Source of the DNA: Chloroflexota bacterium
GTDB lineage: Bacteria > Chloroflexota > Chloroflexia > Chloroheliales > Chloroheliaceae
Assembly (NCBI GenBank): GCA_028287745.1
Contig: JAQBPB010000104.1
Span: 25,801 to 89,800 of the forward strand
Length of the DNA stretch: 64,000 bases
Direction: 5' to 3'
Notes under the pieces: model-generated
The model's input: the letters and a program-made list of their open reading frames with translations, nothing else
Database searches by the model: none
Told to the model about the DNA's origin: nothing
Translations under genes and position numbers: made by a program
Part shown: positions 51,984 through 60,280 of the stretch, piece by piece
How the letters are laid out: every line of letters begins with the position of its first letter
How positions within the stretch are numbered: the first letter of the stretch is position 1

Positions 51984-54335
51984 TTAAAAAGGTAAGCCGT
52001 CAATCAGTTTGCGGGCGGTCGGGGCGGCCAGGGCGTTGCCGAAACCGGCGTTTTCCAGGCAGACCACCACGACATATTTCGGTTTATCCGCCGGGGCATA
52101 ACAGCAGAACCAGGCATGCGGGTCTTCGACGCCGCTTTCGGCGGTGCCGGTCTTGCCTGCTACAGGCACCCTCGAACCGGCGAAAGCCTGCCGGGCCGTC
52201 CCGGCTCCGCCCTGGGTCACCCCCAGCAAAGCCTTACGTATTTCGTTGATATTGGCAGCGCTAACCGGCAGCTTGCCTTTACTGGCTGGTGCGAAAGTTT
52301 TGTTTGCCTGGGGATTGGTGCTTTCGGCCCGTTCGACCAGGCGCGGCACCACCAGGTTGCCCCCGGTAGCCAGGGCCGAATAGGCTACTGCCATCTGTAA
52401 CGGTGTTGCCAGCAAATATCCCTGCCCAATCGCCAGGTTTACCCCGTCACCGGGCACCCAGGGTTGGCCGGTCTTGCTTTGTTTCCATTGCGGGTCGGGC
52501 ACCTGCCCCGCCGAATCATAGAGTCCCTGCAGCCCGGTGGAACTGCCCAGGCCAAAGCCTTTTGCCATGGCCGGGATAATATTCGGGTCTATTTCGTTCA
52601 ACTTCTTGCCCAGTTCATAATAGACATAGTCACACGATTGGACCAGCCCTTCGTACAGGGTGATACTGCCGTGGCCGGTTTTAATATAGCAGTCTTTGGC
52701 ATTACCCTCGCCCAGGCCGGTCCAGCGGCCCGTACAGTTGAAGCGGGCCTGCATATTTACGCCGCCTTTTTCCAGGGCCGCTGCTGTGGTGATGGCTTTG
52801 AAGGTCGAGGCCACCGGCAGCAGCGCGTTAATCGCCCGGTTCTTGAAAGGGGCCCGCGGGTCATCATTCAGGACTTTGTATTGCTCGGCCGTGAAACCGC
52901 TGATAAACAGGTTCGGGTCATAGCCGGGGAAGTTCGCCAGGGCCAGGACCGCGCCATTGTTAGGGTCCATAACCACGATACTGCCGTTGCGGGCGCCCAG
53001 GGCTAATTCGGCTTTCTTCTGGATATCCATGTCCAGGTTTAAAAGCAGGTTGGCCGAGGGACCGGCCGGTTTTTCGGCCATGCTGGCAACGATGGTGCCA
53101 TCTCGCCGGATAACCGTCAGCTTGCCGCCGAATGACCCGGCCAGGATTTCTTCACCCCACTGTTCCACACCGGACTTCCCGATAACATCGGTGTCGGTGT
53201 AGCCTTTGGCCGCCAGGTCTTTCAACTCGTCACCGTTAATTGAACTTATATAGCCCACTATCTGGCTGGCCGAATAGTTCTGAGGATAGCCCCGGGTGGT
53301 GGCTTCGTCCACGCCGACCCCGGCGACCGCTTTGAGGCTGTTGATTTTATCAGGCGGGGTAGTGCCGGGCAGGTCTTTAATAGGCATGCGCCAGTCGAGC
53401 TGGCCGTCTTTGTAAAGGGCCTTTATTTTATCAGGGTCCATTGCCAGCACGCTGCTTAAGACGGCCAGCAAATTGTTCTCATCTTTTACCTGGCCGGGTA
53501 CCACGTATACCTGGTACAACTTCGCCGGGGCGGTCAGCGGCTGGCTGTCCCTGGCGAAAATTTCACCCCTGGTTGAACTGGCCGGGATTAAACGGACCAG
53601 GTAAGTGGTGTTGTCCAGTTCCTTGAAGATGGCGGCCGGGGTCCAATCGACCTTCCAGCTTCCGCTTTCCAGGACCATGTTTAGTTTATTATCCTGGCTG
53701 AAATCACCCACCCGGTTAGTTTTAAAGGAAGCCTTGAACGGCACCGGGAAACTGGCCTGTTGGGCCCCCGAGGGTGCGGTGGTCTGGCTTATTTCGGTCT
53801 TTACCGCGGTTATGGTTGCTTCGGCCTTGATGGCATTGTAGCGCTGGACAAATTTTTCCTGGTCAATGGTGCTTTTGGCCCCAATTGAAAGCAAGCCGTA
53901 CATATCGGCGTATTTTCCAGTTTCCCAGTTGCTCAAGAAGATTTTAGCGGTATCTACCGGATTACCGGCGGCAACCGCCGCCGTAGTCGCCGCAGCGGTC
54001 GTGCTGGGGGCCACGGTGGCCGCAGCAGCCGTCGTTGTGGTGGCCCCGGAAGTCGCGGCGGCAGTCGTATTAGCGGCAGCGGTACTTCCTGCGGTAGGGG
54101 ACGTTTGGGTAACTCCCGGTACGATTTGGGCGGCGTCCGGGCTGGTAGGGGTCGGAGCTTCTTCCCCGCAAGCCACCAGTAGACCGCCCACGCTGGTAGC
54201 AATCACGGTCAGGCCGGTTGCTCGCAAGAAGTTCCGGCGGCTGACCCGGCCCATTTTCTTGCCAGGCGCGGCCTGCTGGGTCAGGGCTGAACTGGCCTGG
54301 GGTAAAGAATTGGCTTGTAAATCTCTTTCTTTCAA
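51984..54335 (-). CDS. Penicillin-binding protein (transpeptidase) with Tat lipoprotein signal
   Basis: 783 residues. N-terminus: twin-arginine motif SRRNFLRAT (Arg33-Arg34), hydrophobic stretch, then lipobox LLVAC with Cys56. A Thr/Ala-rich linker (~60-125) leads to an NTF2-like MecA_N domain (~128-245), a dimerisation domain (~250-420) and the transpeptidase (~430-780). Active Ser510 is in ASTFK, SxN is replaced by Ser567-Cys-Asp, and KTG is at 728-730 (VAGKTGTAE). It crosslinks peptidoglycan; the MecA_N domain is typical of class B PBPs. Tat export would make it fold before leaving the cell, unusual for a PBP. The stop is 2 bases from the convergent permease. Confidence 0.92.
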   Translation of the reverse strand: MKERDLQANSLPQASSALTQQAAPGKKMGRVSRRNFLRATGLTVIATSVGGLLVACGEEAPTPTSPDAAQIVPGVTQTSPTAGSTAAANTTAAATSGATTTTAAAATVAPSTTAAATTAAVAAGNPVDTAKIFLSNWETGKYADMYGLLSIGAKSTIDQEKFVQRYNAIKAEATITAVKTEISQTTAPSGAQQASFPVPFKASFKTNRVGDFSQDNKLNMVLESGSWKVDWTPAAIFKELDNTTYLVRLIPASSTRGEIFARDSQPLTAPAKLYQVYVVPGQVKDENNLLAVLSSVLAMDPDKIKALYKDGQLDWRMPIKDLPGTTPPDKINSLKAVAGVGVDEATTRGYPQNYSASQIVGYISSINGDELKDLAAKGYTDTDVIGKSGVEQWGEEILAGSFGGKLTVIRRDGTIVASMAEKPAGPSANLLLNLDMDIQKKAELALGARNGSIVVMDPNNGAVLALANFPGYDPNLFISGFTAEQYKVLNDDPRAPFKNRAINALLPVASTFKAITTAAALEKGGVNMQARFNCTGRWTGLGEGNAKDCYIKTGHGSITLYEGLVQSCDYVYYELGKKLNEIDPNIIPAMAKGFGLGSSTGLQGLYDSAGQVPDPQWKQSKTGQPWVPGDGVNLAIGQGYLLATPLQMAVAYSALATGGNLVVPRLVERAESTNPQANKTFAPASKGKLPVSAANINEIRKALLGVTQGGAGTARQAFAGSRVPVAGKTGTAESGVEDPHAWFCCYAPADKPKYVVVVCLENAGFGNALAAPTARKLIDGLPF

Positions 54336-54738
54336 AATTTGTTTCCTGTTTACTCCACCGGGGGTTCTCCCCGATAATTAGGCTAATTTTTTCTATAATT
54401 ATATAGCAATTTGCGTTCTAGGTCTTTAAGGCAGGATGAGTTTTCCCCGTTTTAAATACCCTCAGAGCAACGGCCAGCGCCGGTTCTCCCTCTTCCTGTA
54501 CCGGTAACTTACTTTAGTGCACCGGAAATATTGGAACTTTTTAAACCCCTTCTTATTATAAAACGGGAAAAGTTACCCCTGGTTATGGGTCAAACCGGGC
54601 AGGTTATGCCGTTTATTGGCCGGCTTGCCTGACCCTGATCTCAGGATAAACTCCTGGCTGTGGAATTTCTATAGGAGGATTTTGCTAAAATTGGACTTGC
54701 TTTATTGTGCGTGCTAAACTTTGGAAATGAGAGAAGAA
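54336..54738. other. Intergenic region with divergent promoters
   Basis: About 400 bases, AT-rich at 54380-54420 and GC-rich after. On the minus strand CTATATAAT lies near 54402-54410, about 70 bases before the penicillin-binding protein start. The -35 box is poor. No small gene or repeat is evident. Confidence 0.4.
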
Positions 54739-55179
54739 ATGCAGACTTTAGAAGCAACCCTTCACCACGAAATTCCCCTTACCCGCGCCCTCGGCGTGAC
54801 GGTCGAAGATTATGATGGGCAAGTCCTGAGTTTAAAAGCGCCTTTAGAACCAAACATTAACCACAAAGACACCGCTTTTGCCGGTAGCCTTAACGCCCTG
54901 GTAACTCTTTCCGGCTGGGGCCTCGTCTGGTTGATTCTAAAAGAGGCCGGGATTGCCGCCAAAATCGTCATCCAGGACAGCCAGGTAAACTATACCCTGC
55001 CTGTCGCCGGAGATTTTGTCGCCTGCTGCCGCAAACCGGACCCGGCCCAGTTGGAACGCTTTCAGGCCATGCTGGTGAAAAAGGGCCGGGCTCGACTGGA
55101 ACTGGGCGCGGAAATCCGGGTTGGCAGCCGAGCCGCCGTTACTTTTCAGGGCCGCTACGTGGCCCACCTGGTCAGGTAA
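54739..55179 (+). CDS. Thioesterase-like protein (YiiD C-terminal type)
   Basis: About 146 residues with a hotdog-like fold. NINHKDTAFAGSLNALVTLSGWGLVWL is the family's central helix region and KIVIQDSQVNYTLPVAGDF the following strands. This resembles the C-terminal domain of YiiD, annotated as a putative thioesterase; the function is unproven. GAGAG 5 bases before the ATG at 54739 supports that start; earlier in-frame starts are at 54727 and 54721. It stands alone between a penicillin-binding protein gene and gpsA. Confidence 0.78.
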   Translation: MQTLEATLHHEIPLTRALGVTVEDYDGQVLSLKAPLEPNINHKDTAFAGSLNALVTLSGWGLVWLILKEAGIAAKIVIQDSQVNYTLPVAGDFVACCRKPDPAQLERFQAMLVKKGRARLELGAEIRVGSRAAVTFQGRYVAHLVR

Positions 55180-55233
55180 TCCCCTGAAAACAGGTAGTTA
55201 GCCTGCTAACCGGCTGCAAACTAGCGCGAAATT

Positions 55234-56280
55234 CTAAATCTTAAACCCATATAACTCGTGGGTCGGCTCCCGGCTCATCAGGTCGTAGACCGCCTTCATA
55301 GGCGGTTTATTCTCGAATAAGACCTGGTACATCTGCTCGGTAATCGGCATTTCAAGGTTATAGCGTTCGGCCATCCGGCGCGCGGCGGCGGTTGTAAAGA
55401 CGCCTTCCGCCACCTGGCTCATCCCGGCCCGGATTTCATCCAGGGTCCGGCCCTTTGCCAGTTCCTGGCCCAGGAAGCGGTTGCGGCTGTAGGGGCTGGC
55501 GCAGGTCGCTACCAGGTCGCCCAGCCCGGCCAGACCCAGGAAGGTCAGCGGGTCGGCCCCGGCTGCCACACCCAACCGGCCAATTTCGGCCATGCCCCGG
55601 GTCATAAAGGCTCCTTTAGCGTTATCGCCCGCCCCCAATCCGTCCGAGATACCGGCTCCCAGCGCGATAATATTTTTAAGCGCCCCGCTTAGTTCTACCC
55701 CTATCACATCGTGGTTAGTGTAGACCCGGAACAGCGAGGAATTTATAAGGGCCTGGGCTTTTTCGATGCTGGCGGTATTCTTCCCGGCTATTACGGTCGC
55801 TCCCGGCTGGCCGTCAGCTACTTCTTTAGAAATATTGGGGCCGGACAGGGCGCAAATCAAGCCTTGCTCGGCGGCGGTGGGCAGTTCCTGCTCCAGTATT
55901 TCGGTCATTCGCAGCAATGTATCCATTTCAAGCCCTTTGGCGGCGCTAAGGGCCAGCGGTTTTTTCTTGAGGGCTTCGAAATAAGGCCGGGTTTGCTGGA
56001 CATTGGCCCGGAATTTACTGGAGGGCGCACTATAAATTACCAGCTGGCAACCTTCGGCCAGGGCTTCTTCGAGCGAGTCCGTGACGGTAATCGTTTCGGG
56101 AAAAGGATGGCCGGGCAGGAAGCGCCGGTTTTCGTTGTCGGCCTTAAGCGTCGCGGTTTCTTCGGGGGTGCGGGTCCATAACCGCACCGGCAAGCCTTTG
56201 CGGGCTACCAATAAGCCCAGCGTAGTGCCCCAACTGCCCGTCCCAATAATTGTTACGTGTTGCCGGTCATTTGTAGTCAT
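55234..56280 (-). CDS. gpsA: Glycerol-3-phosphate dehydrogenase [NAD(P)+]
   Basis: About 348 residues. It reduces dihydroxyacetone phosphate to glycerol 3-phosphate for phospholipid synthesis. Marks: Rossmann loop TIIGTGSWGTTLGLL, LALSAAKGLEMDT, the catalytic-Lys region VELSGALKNIIALGAG, and the substrate Lys/Arg helix GDNAKGAFMTRGMAEIGRLG. The frame extends to 56325, but the ATG at 56280 has AAGAAAGAAGAAA upstream and begins right before the Rossmann strand, so I choose it. It is transcribed convergently with the thioesterase-like gene. Confidence 0.95.
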   Translation of the reverse strand: MTTNDRQHVTIIGTGSWGTTLGLLVARKGLPVRLWTRTPEETATLKADNENRRFLPGHPFPETITVTDSLEEALAEGCQLVIYSAPSSKFRANVQQTRPYFEALKKKPLALSAAKGLEMDTLLRMTEILEQELPTAAEQGLICALSGPNISKEVADGQPGATVIAGKNTASIEKAQALINSSLFRVYTNHDVIGVELSGALKNIIALGAGISDGLGAGDNAKGAFMTRGMAEIGRLGVAAGADPLTFLGLAGLGDLVATCASPYSRNRFLGQELAKGRTLDEIRAGMSQVAEGVFTTAAARRMAERYNLEMPITEQMYQVLFENKPPMKAVYDLMSREPTHELYGFKI

Positions 56281-56514
56281 CAGGTTTCTTCTTTCTCTTG
56301 GGTTTACCCCAAAATTGTAACACAACCCGCCCGGTTCAATAAACCGCTCCGGCCTCTTCGATTTAAGAGGAACCTGAATTTGAGCTCGGCTAAACTCGAT
56401 TGCCCGCCCGGAAGAATAGATTTAGCTGATTTAAAACGAATTTTAAAAACTCGTTAAAAACCGGGGAACTTTTTTGAAACCCATGTCGTCAATATAGCAA
56501 GCGAGGAGAGATTG

Positions 56515-56562
56515 TTAGGAGAAGGGCGTTACGTCTGGGACGAACGGCCCTCTCTTCTTTTA
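56515..56562 (+). terminator. Orphan hairpin with T-tract, possible small RNA end
   Basis: GGGCGTTACGTC and GACGAACGGCCC pair with small bulges, flanked by purine-rich GGAGA on the left and TCTCTTCTTTT on the right. The nearest plus-strand gene ends 1.3 kb upstream, with gpsA on the opposite strand between. It may end an unannotated small RNA starting after 56450 or be a relic. Confidence 0.45.
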
Positions 56563-56614
56563 TAAGAGTTTTTTCCTGCTGGACAACCTCCCACTATACT
56601 GATAATATTCCCCC

Positions 56615-58231
56615 GTGAAAAATCTAGATTCGCATCACACTCAAAATTCTACTCAGCCTGTTACCGGCCCGCTAGATGCTGCCGGGAGCGGCTTAAACAC
56701 GCCTTCAACCGCGCCTGTTTCCAATAACTTTCAAAGATTTTCCAATCATCTAAAGACCGCCTGGCCGGACTACCTGCTGCTGGGCCTTTTGTTGGTCCTG
56801 GGATTGGCGGCGGCCTGGCTGCCGGTAGATTGGACCCGCAACCTGAAGCGTCCGGCCCAGGCGCCCAATTACGCCTGGTTAAACCTGATCTATACCCTCG
56901 TCTATGGCGGGGCGGCCTGGTGGCTCTGGCGCAGCCGGGGTGCCGAAGAGCGCTTCAGGCATAAGTGGTTGGCCCTGGCGCTGCTGGTCTTTCTGCCAAA
57001 TCTTTTCAATATCTGGCTGCGTTTTACTTCACCCCTGACTGCGACCGACCCCCGGCCGCTCTTCGGGCGGGATGCAGATATTGACCTGTATTACCACTAC
57101 GGCCTGGCGCTGACCCAGGGCCACTGGCCGACCACTCCTTCTGGACAGTTCGCCGAGTATCCACAGCTCAGTTTCCCTTTCTTCTGGTTGGGCGTGGTTC
57201 TCTCCGGCTCCAACCGCGAGTCTTTTTACTGGATTTTCCCGCTCCTGATGACCTTCTGCCAGTTTGGGGCAGCGGCTTCGCTCTACGGCCTGGGTTTGAA
57301 ACTGGGCCGGGCGCGGCCCGCTTTTCTCCTGTCTGCCTGGATTGCCGGTTGCCCGGCCCTCCTGCTGTTTGGTTACACGCGCTTTGACGCCGGGCCAACC
57401 GCCCTGTTACTGGCGGGCGTTTACTTTGCTATTCCGGGCGATTTAACCGGCGAAAAGGGTCTGGCTGCCGCCCGGCGCTGGCGCCGCTGGGCCTGGTTAT
57501 CCGGCTTTCTGCTGGCAGCCGGGGCGCTGGTAAAATGGCTGCCCGCGGTAGCCTGGCCCTGGCTGGCGGCCGGGTACTGGCGCTCGCGCAACTGGGCGGC
57601 CCTGCGCAATTTTGGCCTGGCTTCTCTGCTGGGCGGCCTGGTCTTTACTTTGCCGCCGTTAGTGATTAACACCCCGGCCATGCTCTATCCCTACAAGTTC
57701 CATGGCAGCCGCCGCCTGATTGGCGAAAGCTTCTGGTTTTTGGTCCAGACCGCCTTTTTCGACCCGACCCATTCCACCCCTGAAAAGCCCTGGGGCGAGC
57801 CGCCTAAAATCGTGCTGGGTAACAACTGGATTACCCTGGCCCAACTGGCTTTGACCGGCCTGGTCTTTGGCCTCACCCTCTGGCGCTTGTGGTCGGTTTC
57901 GGAAACGCGGCCGGCTCTTACCGGCTGGGCGGCATCCGGCATGCTTGGCGTGGCGGTCTTTACCCTGGCGAACCGCATCTTTAGCCCGCAATACCTGGTT
58001 ATTTTACTGTGGGTCTGGGCGGTGGCGCTGGTCCTGCGGCCGGTGGCCTGGCGAAGCTTATTAGTGGCCCTGGCTTTCATGACGCTGGCGGCAGTCGCAA
58101 ATTTCGAGGTCTATTTGCTGGGTGCCTACCCGGATATCTGGGTACGCGACTCGGTCGTAGTTTTTGCCGCCTCATTTGGGCTAACCGGCTGGCTGCTCTG
58201 GCGCGTCCTGTACCGCCCCGAAAAGAATTAA
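56615..58231 (+). CDS. GT-C fold membrane glycosyltransferase (GT87-like)
   Basis: 538 residues. After a 50-residue cytoplasmic stretch come about ten transmembrane helices. LFGRDADIDLYYHYGLAL carries the acidic motif on the first outer loop, as in polyprenol-phosphate-dependent GT-C enzymes. TRFDAGPTALLLAGVY and LANRIFSPQYLVILLWVW are typical of GT87/DUF2029 proteins. It would add a sugar from a lipid carrier to a cell-surface glycan. GTG start at 56615 has no ribosome-binding site; a -10-like TATACTGATAATAT lies only 7-20 bases before, so the mRNA may be leaderless. Confidence 0.82.
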   Translation: MKNLDSHHTQNSTQPVTGPLDAAGSGLNTPSTAPVSNNFQRFSNHLKTAWPDYLLLGLLLVLGLAAAWLPVDWTRNLKRPAQAPNYAWLNLIYTLVYGGAAWWLWRSRGAEERFRHKWLALALLVFLPNLFNIWLRFTSPLTATDPRPLFGRDADIDLYYHYGLALTQGHWPTTPSGQFAEYPQLSFPFFWLGVVLSGSNRESFYWIFPLLMTFCQFGAAASLYGLGLKLGRARPAFLLSAWIAGCPALLLFGYTRFDAGPTALLLAGVYFAIPGDLTGEKGLAAARRWRRWAWLSGFLLAAGALVKWLPAVAWPWLAAGYWRSRNWAALRNFGLASLLGGLVFTLPPLVINTPAMLYPYKFHGSRRLIGESFWFLVQTAFFDPTHSTPEKPWGEPPKIVLGNNWITLAQLALTGLVFGLTLWRLWSVSETRPALTGWAASGMLGVAVFTLANRIFSPQYLVILLWVWAVALVLRPVAWRSLLVALAFMTLAAVANFEVYLLGAYPDIWVRDSVVVFAASFGLTGWLLWRVLYRPEKN

Positions 58232-58321
58232 CTATTACCTCAAATTTAACTTTAACCCTGGTCTTTGCCTGAATTCCAAACAGACCAGGGCAATATCACC
58301 CCAATCACCCTGCCCTTGCCC

Positions 58322-58539
58322 TGTCATTCCGAGCGTAGTCGAGGAATCCGGGTATCCATTGGGTGCCGGTGGCCTATTTCACCAAATAGCGGGAACGGAG
58401 CAAGGCCCGGTCTATCCTGCCATCAATCAGGCCCGGTCTTTGTCTTTGCCTTTACCTTTGGGCCACCGGCACGGGGATCCTTCAGTTGGCCGTTCCTTCT
58501 GAATCCGTATAAGCTGGTACAGTTTTCCTCGGGATGACA
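58322..58539. repeat. MITE-like element with nested inverted repeats
   Basis: TGTCATTCCGAG (58322-58333) and CTCGGGATGACA (58528-58539) are terminal inverted repeats matching at 11 of 12 bases. Inside, GTGCCGGTGGCC (58363-58374) and GGCCACCGGCAC (58461-58472) are a perfect 12-base inverted repeat. There is no coding capacity. The GTCATTCCGAGCG...CGAGGAATC form is a widespread bacterial intergenic repeat motif. It lies about 90 bases after the GT87 gene. Confidence 0.65.
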
Positions 58540-58672
58540 ATCTGGTAGAGTTTGGGTACTGCGGTGGTTTAAGACAAGGGGTCTTCAAATCTTAGTAGTG
58601 GTTGCAACCCTTACTTAACTCAGGTATTACTGGGCCGGGTAAGTCGCCAGACCGTTCTGCTTTTTTTATTCG

Positions 58673-58681
58673 TGATATAAT
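58673..58681 (+). promoter_or_regulatory. Extended -10 promoter for glcD
   Basis: TGATATAAT stands 83 bases before the glcD start, after the MITE-like element. No -35 box is needed for this form. The gap between 58540 and 58672 has no other recognised signal. Confidence 0.55.
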
Positions 58682-58763
58682 TTACCAACTGCAAAAGCAT
58701 TTAAACTGCCAGGCTTTTAGATTGGAATTACCCTAATTTAGCTAATCCAGGGGAGAGGGAAAT

Positions 58764-60215
58764 ATGGATAAACAGGTATTGGTTGCCGAACTGCTTAAAA
58801 TCTTTGGACCGGACGGGCTGCTTTATGCCCCCGAAGATGTGCTGGTCTACGAATACGATTTCTCCCTGGATAAAAATCTGCCCGAAGCGGTGGTCTTTCC
58901 CAGCAACACCGGCCAGCTTGCCGTCCTCTTGAAACTGGCCGCCGAAAACAATATCCCGGTTACGCCCCGTGGGGCCGGGACCGGTTTGAGCGGCGGTGCA
59001 ATCGCGGTGCGCGGCGGCATTGTCGTGGCGATGGCCCGCCTGAAGAAACTTATGAAACTGGATGTGGCTAACCGTTACGCGGTGGTCCAGCCCGGCCATG
59101 TGAACCTGGAGCTTTCGACCGAAATATCCCCCAGCGGCTACTTTTTCGCCCCCGACCCGGCCAGCCAGAAGGCCAGCACCATCGGCGGCAACCTGGCCCT
59201 GAACGCCGGAGGGCCACACTGCCTGGCCTACGGTACGACTACCAACCACATTTTAGGTCTGGAAATGGTCCTGCCCGGCGGCGAAGTCGTCCGCACCGGC
59301 AGTGCCGCTCCCGACCGGCCCGGCTATGACCTGACCGGCTTTATCGTCGGGAGCGAAGGCACCCTGGGTATCGTTACCGAAGCGACCGTCAAAATAATGA
59401 AGAAGCCCGAAGCGGTCAGCACCTTCCTGGCCCTCTTTGAAGATGTCGGCGCGGCTTCTGACGCGGTATCGGCCATTATCGGGGCCGGGATAGTTCCCGC
59501 CGCCCTGGAGATGATGGACCAACTGACTATTCGAATGGTCGAGGAAGCCTTGCAGGCCGGGTATCCGCCCGAGGCGGGCGCCGTCCTTTTGATTGAAGTG
59601 GACGGCCTCAAGGAAAGCCTGGACGAGCTTACCGGCACCATTGTAAAGATTTGCCGCGATAACGGCGCGTTCGATGTGAAAAGCGCCACGACCGAAGAAG
59701 CCCGCACCAAACTCTGGGCCGGTCGTAAAGGTGCGGCGGGCGCTTTTGGCCGGGTCGCCCCCAATTTCTACCTGCATGACGGTGTGGTGCCGCGTTCCAA
59801 ACTGCCCGAAGTCTTGCGGCGGATAGGCGAAATCGGGGTGGAGTATGACCTGGTGATCGCGAACCTGTTTCACGCCGGGGACGGCAATCTTCATCCCAAC
59901 ATCATGTTCGATGCCAGGGTGCCGGGTGTTATGCCCCGCGTTATAGAAGCGGGCGAGAAAATCTTGCACCTGTGCGTTGAAGTGGGCGGCACAATCAGCG
60001 GCGAACACGGCATCGGGACCGAAAAGCAAGAGTACATGAGCTGGATTTTTACCGAAGAAGACATGGCGACCATGCGCAAGGTTAAGGATGTCTTTAACCC
60101 GGCTGAAATTATCAATCCCTGGAAAGTATTTCCAACTAAAAAGAGTTGTGGCGAGATTTCGCTCAAAATGCGCCTGCTCAAAGCGCTACCCAACATGGAC
60201 GAAGCCTGGATTTAA
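58764..60215 (+). CDS. glcD: Glycolate dehydrogenase FAD subunit GlcD
   Basis: 483 residues of the FAD-dependent VAO/PCMH superfamily. The FAD-binding part is at ~35-215: RGAGTGLSGGAIAV (~70), SQKASTIGGNLALNAGGPHCLAYG and GSEGTLGIVTEATVKIM. The C-terminal cap has NLFHAGDGNLHPNI and GTISGEHGIGTEKQEYM, typical of GlcD and D-lactate dehydrogenases. It oxidises glycolate to glyoxylate (D-lactate is possible). GGGGAGAGGG before the ATG is a strong ribosome-binding site. glcE follows after 65 bases, but no glcF. Confidence 0.92.
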   Translation: MDKQVLVAELLKIFGPDGLLYAPEDVLVYEYDFSLDKNLPEAVVFPSNTGQLAVLLKLAAENNIPVTPRGAGTGLSGGAIAVRGGIVVAMARLKKLMKLDVANRYAVVQPGHVNLELSTEISPSGYFFAPDPASQKASTIGGNLALNAGGPHCLAYGTTTNHILGLEMVLPGGEVVRTGSAAPDRPGYDLTGFIVGSEGTLGIVTEATVKIMKKPEAVSTFLALFEDVGAASDAVSAIIGAGIVPAALEMMDQLTIRMVEEALQAGYPPEAGAVLLIEVDGLKESLDELTGTIVKICRDNGAFDVKSATTEEARTKLWAGRKGAAGAFGRVAPNFYLHDGVVPRSKLPEVLRRIGEIGVEYDLVIANLFHAGDGNLHPNIMFDARVPGVMPRVIEAGEKILHLCVEVGGTISGEHGIGTEKQEYMSWIFTEEDMATMRKVKDVFNPAEIINPWKVFPTKKSCGEISLKMRLLKALPNMDEAWI

Positions 60216-60280
60216 GCCTGGCTCTGGCGGCAAATAAAAAAGCCCAACCGGCTGACAACTATAGAAAACAGGATTAGGGA

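Noticed and set aside
59253..60029. 258-codon frame antisense to glcD
   Set aside because: Shadow of a conserved gene, no ribosome-binding site and no family features.
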